The notes under the pieces: model-generated
What the model was told of the DNA's origin: nothing
Seen by the model: the letters and a program-made list of their open reading frames with translations, nothing else
Database searches by the model: none
Source of the DNA: CAVVPY01 sp963750295
GTDB taxonomy: Bacteria > Actinomycetota > Actinomycetes > Mycobacteriales > Jatrophihabitantaceae
Assembly: GCA_963750295.1 (NCBI GenBank)
Contig: CAVVPY010000001.1
Location: forward strand, 2,356,001 to 2,420,000
DNA length: 64,000 nt
Direction: 5' to 3'
Translations under genes and position numbers: made by a program
In this document: positions 53,110-60,418 of the stretch, piece by piece
Layout: each line of letters begins with the position of its first letter
Numbering within the stretch: the first letter of the stretch is position 1

Positions 53110-53886
53110 ATGACCACGATCGCCAACGCCGTACCGACCGCCTACCACCCGGCCGGACAACATCGGATGAGTCCGATGCGCAAGATCGCCCTCATCGGCG
53201 GCTTGATGTACCTCCTTACGTTCATTGCCTCGATTCCGCAGCTGAAGCTATTCGCCAATATCGTTGATGATCCGGAAGGCTTTGTCGCCGGCCACGGCAG
53301 CACGACCCCGGTTCTCTGGGGCAGCTGGCTCGAGGTCATCACGGCGTTGTCCGGCATCGCCACCGCCGTCGCGCTGTACCCGGTCACGCGGCGGGTCAGC
53401 AAGTCGGCGGCGATCGGCTTCATCGCGTCCCGCGTCACCGAGGCGGGCCTGATCCTCGTCGGTGTTGTCAGCGTGCTGACAGTCGTGACGATGCGGACCG
53501 ACCTCGCCGGCGCGACCGAGGTCCGGGCCGACGCACTCGGTGTCACCGGTCACGCGCTGGTCGAGCTGCGCCAATGGACCTTCCTTGTCGGTCCCGGCAT
53601 CATGGCCGGCATCAATGGACTGTTCCTCGCCTACGTGATGTACCGGTCTCGTCTGGTCCCACGAATCATCCCGACCATCGGCCTCATCGGTGCCCCACTG
53701 ATCCTCGCGTCGTCGACCGGCACCCTGTTCGGTCTCTGGGACCAGGTCTCAGGCCCGGGCTTCGCGCTGGGCCTGCCCATCGCCGCGTGGGAACTCTCGC
53801 TCGGCCTGTGGTTGACGGTCAAAGGGTTCCGGGCACCGGCCGTGGCCGCCCTCGACGTGGTGACCGATCGTCCCAAGAGCTCCTAG
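53110..53886 (+). CDS. DUF4386 integral membrane protein
   Basis: A 258-residue membrane protein of the DUF4386 type with about six helices. KIALIGGLMYLLTFIASIPQ is the first near residue 25. PVLWGSWLEVITALSGIATA, RVTEAGLILVGVVSVLTVVT and the conserved GIMAGINGLFLAYVMYRSRL, then PRIIPTIGLIGAPLILAS, follow. GGAAAGGGAG precedes ATG 53110. It is probably controlled with the small upstream gene by the MalT-like regulator. Cellular role unknown. Confidence 0.9.
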   Translation: MTTIANAVPTAYHPAGQHRMSPMRKIALIGGLMYLLTFIASIPQLKLFANIVDDPEGFVAGHGSTTPVLWGSWLEVITALSGIATAVALYPVTRRVSKSAAIGFIASRVTEAGLILVGVVSVLTVVTMRTDLAGATEVRADALGVTGHALVELRQWTFLVGPGIMAGINGLFLAYVMYRSRLVPRIIPTIGLIGAPLILASSTGTLFGLWDQVSGPGFALGLPIAAWELSLGLWLTVKGFRAPAVAALDVVTDRPKSS

Positions 53887-53922
53887 CACCACCCAAACCG
53901 CATGACCCAACCGCACCACTCG

Positions 53923-53951
53923 AGCGGCCCACCGGAAGTCGGTGGGCCGCT
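53923..53951 (+). terminator. Strong hairpin terminator after the DUF4386 gene
   Basis: AGCGGCCCACCG (53923-53934) and CGGTGGGCCGCT (53940-53951) are perfectly complementary with a 5-nt loop, followed by TGGTCT. The stem lies 37 bp after the stop codon, where an intrinsic terminator is expected. Confidence 0.8.
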
Positions 53952-54029
53952 TGGTCTGCGTCAGGGAAAGATCTGTCGAGAGCGGATCGCCGTGAGGACC
54001 GTGACCCGCCGATACGGGAACGGGTCCAT

Positions 54030-54314
54030 TCACGGCCGCGCAAACGACCAGACCTGACTTACCGTCGTCTCCCCGCCGGTCAGTCCGAGTTCACTCATCA
54101 AGGGCCTTAGCACCGTGTCCAGGTAAGTCAGTCCCTCATCGGGCCCGCGCCAAACTTCAGCGAGAACGAACCCCTCTTGCTCGGGATAGACCACGTGAGA
54201 CATCAGCCCGTCCGGCGGACCAGCCTGCATCATCGCCTGCCCCACGCGGGCGTCCAGTTCGTCGAACTCGGCTCGGGTAGCAGGGCCGACCGAGACACGC
54301 AGAAGAACAGCCAT
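54030..54314 (-). CDS. Small ABM-like protein
   Basis: A 94-residue protein. AVLLRVSVGPATRAEFDELD, ARVGQAMMQAGPPDGLMSHV and FVLAEVWRGPDEGLTYLDTV follow the strand-helix-strand pattern of dimeric alpha/beta-barrel (antibiotic-biosynthesis-monooxygenase-like) proteins. GAGAGG lies nine bases before ATG 54314; the open frame continues upstream over the reductase gene without meaning. Ligand unknown. Confidence 0.78.
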   Translation of the reverse strand: MAVLLRVSVGPATRAEFDELDARVGQAMMQAGPPDGLMSHVVYPEQEGFVLAEVWRGPDEGLTYLDTVLRPLMSELGLTGGETTVSQVWSFARP

Positions 54315-54551
54315 GCCGCGCATCCTCTCCCTGAACAATGTCGGGAGGGAGGCCTGTCTGGCGGCGCACTGGCCATGACGCACGCTCCCCGTCGTCTTCG
54401 ACATGCTAGAGCAGGACCACAGCTGGCGGGCCCCGATATCCGCAGCATCCGGTTGGCGCGGTGGCCAACCGGCCCTCGCCGTGGTCTGACCGATGAATCT
54501 TCGCGCCGTGTGGTCTGTACGCCGAATACCGACTCGCGGGAGGCTGACGCC

Positions 54552-55115
54552 ATGCCGAAACTGACCTTTGGCATGAACCTGAGCCTGGACGGCTACATCG
54601 CCGCGCCCGGCGACGATTTCGGCTGGAGCGTGCCGAGCGACGAGCTGTTCCAGTGGTGGTCCGACCGGGTGGGGACGACGGGCCTGGCGCTGTACGGGCG
54701 CAAACTGTGGGAGACGATGAGCTCCCACTGGCCGACCGCCGACCAGCAGCCTGGCGCCACACCGGCGCAGATCGAGTTCGCCCGCCGCTGGCGGGACATG
54801 CCGAAGGTGGTGTTCTCCTCGACGACCAGCGCGGTCGACTGGAACGCCCGCCTGGTCACCGGCGACGCGGTCACCGAGATCACCCGGCTCAAGACTGAGG
54901 ATGGCGGTCCGATGGACGTCGGCGGCGCCACCCTCGCCGCGGCGGCCATGCGGGCCGGGCTGATCGACGAGTACGCGATCGTCACCCACCCGGTTCTGGT
55001 GGGCGGCGGCACGCCGTTCTTCACGGCCCTGGACAACTGGGTGAACCTGAACCTGGTGCAGACCCGGACGTTTCCCGACGGTGTGCTCCTCACCAGGTAC
55101 GAGACCAGGCGCTGA
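54552..55115 (+). CDS. Dihydrofolate-reductase-family (RibD C-domain) protein
   Basis: A 187-residue DHFR-like reductase of the RibD C-terminal type. KLTFGMNLSLDGYIAAPGDD opens it, then LALYGRKLWETMSSHWPTA, MPKVVFSSTTSAVDWNARLV and the nucleotide-binding GPMDVGGATLAAAAMRAGLI. IDEYAIVTHPVLVGGGTPFF follows. ATG 54552 fits the family start; the frame opens earlier at 54177. Such stand-alone proteins are widespread in actinobacteria with unknown substrates. Confidence 0.9.
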   Translation: MPKLTFGMNLSLDGYIAAPGDDFGWSVPSDELFQWWSDRVGTTGLALYGRKLWETMSSHWPTADQQPGATPAQIEFARRWRDMPKVVFSSTTSAVDWNARLVTGDAVTEITRLKTEDGGPMDVGGATLAAAAMRAGLIDEYAIVTHPVLVGGGTPFFTALDNWVNLNLVQTRTFPDGVLLTRYETRR

Positions 55116-55388
55116 ACACGCGGGCTCGGATTCGGCGCGGGCTCGGATCAACCGAGGATCCCGAGGCCGTTGGGCACGTCGCTCGGAACCGCCGCGCACG
55201 GGCAGCTGGATCGTTCTGGCGGAAATGTTCGCCGTAGTCGGTACATGGGGAGATCAGTTCCGCCAGCGCGGAGGCGGCTGCCGCCATGCTGCATAGCCTG
55301 ATCGGGCTCGAACTAGCCTCACGTCAGTGGTCATGCCGTATCGAGGGCATTCTGCAGTCGACAACATCTTCCGAAGGAGTTCGGCTAC

Positions 55389-55994
55389 GTGCGAGTGGCG
55401 ACATGGAACTGCAATGGCAGGTTCCGCGACAAGATCACGCGTGCACTCTCTCTGGAAGCTGACATCACCATCATCCAGGAAGCCGAGAACCCAGCTCTAT
55501 ACGTCGACCTCCTTCCGGGACCCTGGGTTTGGACGGATGCCGGTCGCGGCAAAGGTCTGCTGACCTACGCAACGGAGGGTTGGTCACTCGACGGGAATTT
55601 GGACGCACCGGTCGAACCAAGCTTCAAGTACGTAGTGCCGATGAACGCGATAACCCCCGAAGGCGACGCGCTCGCAATCTGGGCTGTGTGGGGACCGAGA
55701 CCGGAAACTTAACCACTCGCGCCTCACCGAGCGATTGGCCGAGCGCGGAATTCTCTCGGCCTACCACGAGGCGACGGGCGAAGAAGGCGGACAGGAAAGT
55801 CAACCGACCTTTTGGCTCGCCCGATCCGAGTCCAAGCCGTTCCACATTGACTACGTGTTTCTGACCTACCGGTGCGATCGGCCGTAGTCGGCTCCTACTC
55901 GGCGTGGTCAGGCCGAACAGCAGCCGGGGGGTTGTCTGACCATGCCCCGCTCGTTGTCGATTTCGAGTGCAATCGAACTTCGCGGCGCTCCTGA
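55389..55994 (+). pseudogene. Degraded endonuclease/exonuclease/phosphatase family gene
   Basis: A once complete EEP-fold enzyme now in three pieces. The first (GTG 55389 to TAA 55712) begins RVATWNCNGRFRDKITRALS and ADITIIQEAENPA, the metal-site strand and Glu. The second, in another frame from 55711 to TAG 55887, resumes with NHSRLTERLAERGILSAYHE and PFHIDYVFLTYRC. The third, ending at 55994, holds the terminal GLSDHAPLVVDFE with the catalytic DH. The GDFN active-site strand between pieces one and two is missing, so a deletion as well as frame changes must have occurred. Non-functional. Confidence 0.75.
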
Positions 55995-56129
55995 AACGGT
56001 CTGCGCGGCCGTCGTTGGCGGCACCGACGAGCAGATGAATCCCTAGAGCACACGGGTGCGCACTCGTCTGGCAGATATGCGGATGTCCGCTGGGCGAGGT
56101 GTGTCGGCGGCAGGCGGCACTATCCGGGT

Positions 56130-56522
56130 ATGCCGATCAATGCCGCTGAGCTTCGTCCCTACTTCCTGTCGGCCTGGGGCGCCGACACCTGCTATCCCGA
56201 CAGCCGGGAGGAGTGGACGCCCCAGAACCCGGCTCGCGACCAGTGCGGCCTGACGGCGCTCGTCGTGCAGGACGTCCTTGGCGGCGACCTCATCCTCGCC
56301 GAGGTCCACGTAGACGGAGCCAAGATAGGTCACCACTACTGGAACCGGCTACCGGACGGTTCGGATCCGGACCTCACCGCCGACCAGTTCCGGCTGGAGG
56401 AGAAGGTAGTGGGCGGCAAGGTTGTGGTTCGACCCCCGGACGCTCCGCGCCGGCACCGTGAGCAATACGAACTTCTGCGGGACCGAGTCCTCGACGCGCT
56501 GGCCGCCGATGGACGGGTCTGA
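56130..56522 (+). CDS. YunG-family protein
   Basis: A 130-residue protein resembling Bacillus YunG. A CYPDSREEWTPQNPARDQCG block near residue 20, then LTALVVQDVLGGDLILAEVH and KIGHHYWNRLPDGSDPDLTA, is the family pattern, with a Cys and His arrangement reminiscent of papain-like folds. The start is ATG 56130. Its function is unknown in any species I can name. Confidence 0.82.
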   Translation: MPINAAELRPYFLSAWGADTCYPDSREEWTPQNPARDQCGLTALVVQDVLGGDLILAEVHVDGAKIGHHYWNRLPDGSDPDLTADQFRLEEKVVGGKVVVRPPDAPRRHREQYELLRDRVLDALAADGRV

Positions 56523-56619
56523 ACCCCCGCACCCCCTCGCCATGTGGGGGCCTCCTCTCGCCCAGACCTGCCGCTGACGTTGCACAGTCGCCAGGGCGCG
56601 ATCCGTCGCTAATGTGCGG

Positions 56620-57210
56620 CTATCGCAGCAGGAACCGCGGCAGGCGATAGCCGTTGCGGCGGAGGATGCGCGCGCCACGTACTCGGTCGCGTTCGGACCG
56701 GTGCTCGAAGTCAAGCGCGTCGGCGACCCGGTTGATGAAGTTGAACGTGAACGCGATGTAGACCGCCTCAGCCAGCGCGTTGTCATCAAGTCCTGCCGCT
56801 CGCGCGGCGTCGAGATCGGCGACCGTCACCGAGTCCGGATCGCGGGTCAGCACTTCGACGAAGTGGGCCGCGGCCGAGGCTTGCGGGCCGAATCGTCCGT
56901 CCCGCCAGTCGTCACCGGAAAATTGTCCTACTGTCCTTGCGGCGATCTCGGCGTGGGTGCCGACACAGAACTGGCAGGCGTTGGCGCGGGAGACGACCGC
57001 TGCGAACAGTTCCCGCTCGCCGATCGACCATGCCGAGCTGCCACGTAACGCGACCTGCGCCAGGCCGAGGAACGGACGTCCGAAGAATTCGGGTCGACGC
57101 ATCGACACCTTCGCGACGTCGTCCAGCTCGGCGCCGAGTCGTCGAGTAAGCCAGAGCACGGCCCGTTGCGCGGGGCGCCGCCCGGAGGAGTACTCGCTCA
57201 ACCGTGTCAT
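56620..57210 (-). CDS. Carboxymuconolactone decarboxylase family protein
   Basis: A 196-residue AhpD-like protein. The redox pair is in VVSRANACQFCVGTHAEIAA near residue 80. DDNALAEAVYIAFTFNFINR with VADALDFEHRSE near residue 155 is the usual second block of the peroxidase-type CMD proteins. Its ATG overlaps the stop of the preceding small gene (ATGA), so the two are coupled. Probably an alkylhydroperoxidase-like enzyme. Confidence 0.9.
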   Translation of the reverse strand: MTRLSEYSSGRRPAQRAVLWLTRRLGAELDDVAKVSMRRPEFFGRPFLGLAQVALRGSSAWSIGERELFAAVVSRANACQFCVGTHAEIAARTVGQFSGDDWRDGRFGPQASAAAHFVEVLTRDPDSVTVADLDAARAAGLDDNALAEAVYIAFTFNFINRVADALDFEHRSERDRVRGARILRRNGYRLPRFLLR

Positions 57211-57539
57211 CGACCGGGCGCCACCGCGAGTAACGCCAGACCTGCGTCCAGGCAGCGCTGCGCCGCACCGAGGGCAGCTGCGACAGTCACCTCGAAGATC
57301 GCGTCGTCGGACAGTCCCTGGTCCTGCAACGCGACCACGTCCGCGTCGCTGATGCGATCGGCGTGTGTACGAACCGCAGTGACGAATCCGGCGACGATCG
57401 GCTCCGCGGCAACGCCGTCGTGGGCTGCGCGTCGCACGACAGCCGTGGTTGCCTCGCCATGATCGAGGACTGCCTCACGCAGCCGATCAGTCGCGTGAGC
57501 CAGCAGACCAACGCGCCGTCGGCTTCCGCCCGCTGACAT
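57207..57539 (-). CDS. Small CMD-like helical partner protein
   Basis: A 110-residue helical protein from ATG 57539: RLREAVLDHGEATTAVVRRA, then EPIVAGFVTAVRTHADRISD and LSDDAIFEVTVAAALGAAQR. The last block resembles the C-terminal helix of CMD-fold proteins, but no CxxC is present. It is coupled to the CMD peroxidase-like gene by an ATGA overlap, suggesting a two-subunit arrangement. Start is uncertain; the frame is open to 57671. Confidence 0.7.
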   Translation of the reverse strand: MSAGGSRRRVGLLAHATDRLREAVLDHGEATTAVVRRAAHDGVAAEPIVAGFVTAVRTHADRISDADVVALQDQGLSDDAIFEVTVAAALGAAQRCLDAGLALLAVAPGR

Positions 57540-57833
57540 GCCAAAAGCATGCCAGGCGCCCGTTCGACAACCTACATCCGTCATTCGGATGGCATCGGAT
57601 GCCTTGGCGTGTGCACAGATCAAGTTGTCGGTGCTCGTTCGTGGGTCGACTCCCCGCCCACCGCTGTTCACGATGGCCGCATGAACCCGGACCGGATCGG
57701 CCCACCCGCACCCGCGTGCGCATCCGCGCGCGGGCCTGTTCGCTAGCCCTAGGCTGATGCCGCGTGGCGCGCGTGAATCGAGTGCGTTCGCGGCCCTCGG
57801 CGGGTGCGCCGCGTGAGGTCAGGTGCAGAGGGT

Positions 57834-58250
57834 TCAGATGGTGGCGTTTGGGTCGCGGCGTAGGTCAAGCCGGATGAGTGCCGGCTCGATGCCGACCACC
57901 TTCGGCCCGGTCCGGGCGTAGAGGTTGAACTGTGCAACGATCTCGGCGTCCATCTGGTGGATGGACGCCGTGGCCGCGTCCCAGCGTCCGCGGTGCCGCA
58001 GGCGAACCACCGGGTTCGCCTCGATGTTTCGGACGAAGTCGCTGCGCGCGCCGTGCACAGCGATGATCCACATTCCGGCGGCGTCCCGCGGACCTGCCGC
58101 GAGCGGTGTGCGGCGCACCCGGCCCGAACGACGACCAGTCGTTTCGAGCGACACCCACCAGGGCGCGAACCCGGCGAGGGGACGAGCTATTGGGTTGAGC
58201 AGCCACCGCCACAGAAAGCGGGTCACGGCGCGTTTGCGGTCGGCGTTCAC
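57834..58250 (-). CDS. Nitroreductase/deazaflavin-dependent family protein
   Basis: A 138-residue Ddn-like protein. FAPWWVSLETTGRRSGRVRR and TPLAAGPRDAAGMWIIAVHG give the TTGRRSG motif and the following binding loop; DFVRNIEANPVVRLRHRGRW completes the core. GTG 58250 overlaps the stop of the DUF2867-like gene (GTGA). The frame is open further upstream but non-coding. It is the third protein of this family in the window and lies in a TetR-controlled operon. Confidence 0.87.
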   Translation of the reverse strand: MNADRKRAVTRFLWRWLLNPIARPLAGFAPWWVSLETTGRRSGRVRRTPLAAGPRDAAGMWIIAVHGARSDFVRNIEANPVVRLRHRGRWDAATASIHQMDAEIVAQFNLYARTGPKVVGIEPALIRLDLRRDPNATI

Positions 58251-58726
58251 CGGGTGGCCGTTACGGGCTCCGACGCCGCCCGCTCCAGCAGGTACGGGGC
58301 GAAGTGCCGGTGGCCGCGCCGGATCGGCGGCCACAGCGTCCGCGCGTAAGCCGTGTCGAGGCTGATCTGCGTCGCGATCAGAGCTTGTCCCGGCGGCGTC
58401 AGAGCCACCAGGCGCGCACGCAACCCGCCAATGGAGTCCAATCCGACGGCGAACAGGTCCGGTCGGTCGTGCAGCACCCGCCAGCCCAGCACGTGACCCG
58501 GTCCCCGCATCGGGCCGACCTTCGCGCCCAGTACCGCCACCGCCACGCCGATCCAGGGCACCTGAAACCATCGCGGAGCGCCCTCGAGGAACGCGCGCAG
58601 CCACTGTTCGGGCGTCCGGGCGATGTCGGTGTTGACACGAAACGCGTCCTCGTAGGCGGCGATGCGGTCGAACAGGCTCAGCTGGGCCACGTCATCGGGC
58701 ACCGGGACCTCGACTACCTCGGCCAC
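58247..58726 (-). CDS. DUF2867-like protein, paralogue of the gene at 22 kb
   Basis: About 159 residues. EVVEVPVPDDVAQLSLFDRI, EQWLRAFLEGAPRWFQVPW and GPGHVLGWRVLHDRPDLFAV, then LIATQISLDTAYARTLWPPI, are shared in order with the protein at 21977-22477. GTG 58726 has GAAGG five bases upstream. An earlier in-frame GTG at 58750 sits inside the TetR operator and its implied promoter, so it is less likely. It is coupled by GTGA to a deazaflavin-family gene. Function unknown. Confidence 0.72.
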   Translation of the reverse strand: MAEVVEVPVPDDVAQLSLFDRIAAYEDAFRVNTDIARTPEQWLRAFLEGAPRWFQVPWIGVAVAVLGAKVGPMRGPGHVLGWRVLHDRPDLFAVGLDSIGGLRARLVALTPPGQALIATQISLDTAYARTLWPPIRRGHRHFAPYLLERAASEPVTATR

Positions 58727-58733
58727 GCCAACC

Positions 58734-58763
58734 TTCAATCTGTACGGCACCGTATAGATTGAA
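58734..58763. promoter_or_regulatory. TetR operator, 14-bp arms
   Basis: TTCAATCTGTACGG (58734-58747) and CCGTATAGATTGAA (58750-58763) are inverted repeats with one mismatch and a 2-bp centre. They lie between the divergent DUF2867-like and TetR genes and would let one dimer pair control both directions. A TATACG on the minus strand within it could be the promoter -10. Confidence 0.78.
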
Positions 58764-58804
58764 CCCTAGCATCATCGCAGCGCCAGTCAAACGAGAAGGA
58801 GGCC

Positions 58805-59359
58805 ATGGCCCACGCCCGAACCCCGCGCCGCGCCTGGATCGACGAAGGCCTGCGCGCCCTCGCCGCCGGCGGGCCGGCGGCGGTGCGAGTAGAGCTGCTG
58901 GCTACCTCGCTCGGCGTCACCAAGGGCGGGTTCTACGGCTTCTTCGCCGACCGCGCCGCGCTACTCGAGGAGATGCTCGACGCATTCGAGCGCGAAGGCG
59001 TCGACGCAATCATCGAACTCGTCGAGGCGCCTGGCGGTGATGCTCGGCACAAGCTGAAGATGCTCTTCGCGTTGGGCACTGGCGAGGCCGTGCCCGACCT
59101 GATCGCCGTCGAACTTGCCGTGCGCGAGTGGGCTCGCCGCGACGCGGCAGTCGCCGAGCGGCTGCGCCGCATCGAGAAGCGGCGGATGGACTACATGCGC
59201 TCCCTTTTCCGAGAATTCTGCCCGGAAGAGGACGAGGTCGAACTGCGCTCAACACTCGTCGGCGCCCTCTACCTCGCCACTCACCTAAGCAACATCGACC
59301 ACGGACCGCGCACCCAAGCCGAGGTGCTGAACTTGGCCCTCACGCGCCTGCTCGAATAA
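58805..59359 (+). CDS. TetR-family transcriptional regulator
   Basis: A 184-residue repressor. The helix-turn-helix reads VRVELLATSLGVTKGGFYGF, then FADRAALLEEMLDAFEREGV (residues 28-67), followed by a ligand-binding helical domain with RIEKRRMDYMRSLFREFCPE. GAGAAGGAGG lies just before the ATG. It is divergent from the DUF2867-like/deazaflavin pair across a long palindromic operator, giving a self-contained inducible unit. Confidence 0.92.
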   Translation: MAHARTPRRAWIDEGLRALAAGGPAAVRVELLATSLGVTKGGFYGFFADRAALLEEMLDAFEREGVDAIIELVEAPGGDARHKLKMLFALGTGEAVPDLIAVELAVREWARRDAAVAERLRRIEKRRMDYMRSLFREFCPEEDEVELRSTLVGALYLATHLSNIDHGPRTQAEVLNLALTRLLE

Positions 59360-59509
59360 CCGTCTGCGCATGTCCCATGATGCCGGTGGCTGCGCAGATG
59401 GATGGATATGGAACCTCAAGACATTCGCTCGTGCCGAGCCCGGCACCCCTAGGTCGTTGACCGCGTCGAGCCTCTTGTCTGTTGGTGCACGGCGTGCAAC
59501 GGTCCGGAC

Positions 59510-60208
59510 ATGACCACCTTCGCTCTCGTTCACGGCGCATGGCACGGTGCCTGGTGCTGGGAGCTCCTCGAACCGAGACTGCATGCTTTTGGTCATCGAG
59601 TGATCACTATGGACCTGCCGTCGGACGACTCGACGGAGACATTCGAGGGGTATGCCGAAGTTGTCGTGCATGCGATCCGGGAGGGTGGCGGGGACGACAC
59701 CGTCGTGGTCGGTCACTCGCTGGCCGGGTTGACGATTCCGCTGGTAGCGGCACGGCAACCAGTGAAACGACTCGTGTACCTGTGTGCGTTGGTGCCGAGT
59801 CCGGGCCGCAGCTTCGCCGATCTGATGGGCGAGGAGGAGATGTTGGATCGGACGTATCTTGCAGGCATGAGCGGGCCAGACGCCCAAGGCCGACGAGCGT
59901 GGGTTGATGAGGCTTTGGCTCGCAAGGTGCTGTTCGCAGATTGCGATGAAGCCGCGGCACACTCGGCGTTCAATCGTCTCCGGCCGCAGGCTGTTACTCC
60001 TTACAGTCAGCCCTGTCCGCTCGTCGACATGTCGACGATCCCGTCCACTTACGTGCTCTGCAACGAAGATCGCCTGGTGAATTCCGCTTGGTCGAGGACG
60101 GTCGCGCGTGAACGGCTCAATGCGGATGTGATCGAACTACCGGGCAGCCATTCACCATTCCTCTCCCGCCCGGCGGAGCTAGCCGCCCTGCTGCACGATC
60201 TGGCCTAA
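59510..60208 (+). CDS. Alpha/beta hydrolase (esterase EstA/salicylate-esterase-like)
   Basis: A 232-residue alpha/beta hydrolase. FALVHGAWHGAWCWELLEPR opens it, with HG near residue 8; VVVGHSLAGLTIPLVAARQP carries the nucleophile Ser near residue 70; a late Asp (NEDRLVNSAW) and His (LPGSHSPFLSRPAEL) complete the triad. The overall pattern resembles plant-type esterase/hydroxynitrile-lyase-like bacterial enzymes. Stand-alone gene; substrate unknown. Confidence 0.9.
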   Translation: MTTFALVHGAWHGAWCWELLEPRLHAFGHRVITMDLPSDDSTETFEGYAEVVVHAIREGGGDDTVVVGHSLAGLTIPLVAARQPVKRLVYLCALVPSPGRSFADLMGEEEMLDRTYLAGMSGPDAQGRRAWVDEALARKVLFADCDEAAAHSAFNRLRPQAVTPYSQPCPLVDMSTIPSTYVLCNEDRLVNSAWSRTVARERLNADVIELPGSHSPFLSRPAELAALLHDLA

Positions 60209-60234
60209 GTAGCCGCCAGTCGAGCGCGCGACCA

Positions 60235-60251
60235 TGCCGCGATGCGCGGCA
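60235..60251 (+). terminator. Short hairpin after the hydrolase gene
   Basis: TGCCGCG (60235-60241) and CGCGGCA (60245-60251) form a perfect 7-bp stem with a 3-nt loop 26 bp after the stop. There is no U tract, so the terminator call is tentative. Confidence 0.4.
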
Positions 60252-60418
60252 GCAATAGTCGTCGATCTCGCGCACATCGCCAGCGCCGGCTGGCCGCGCA
60301 GATCGGTCCGTACGGGCAACCACAAACAGCCGCATGTGCTTGGAGAGCAGGGAGATGCTGGCCGGTCACGCCGCCGCACTGGTTGTCCCGAACTCGGGTG
60401 ATACTCCTTGGTTCAACG

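Noticed and set aside
55116..55388. Minus-strand frame with ALAELISPCTDYGEHFRQN as a small gene
   Set aside because: It lacks a credible start and ribosome site, and its other half is Arg-rich; kept as non-coding.
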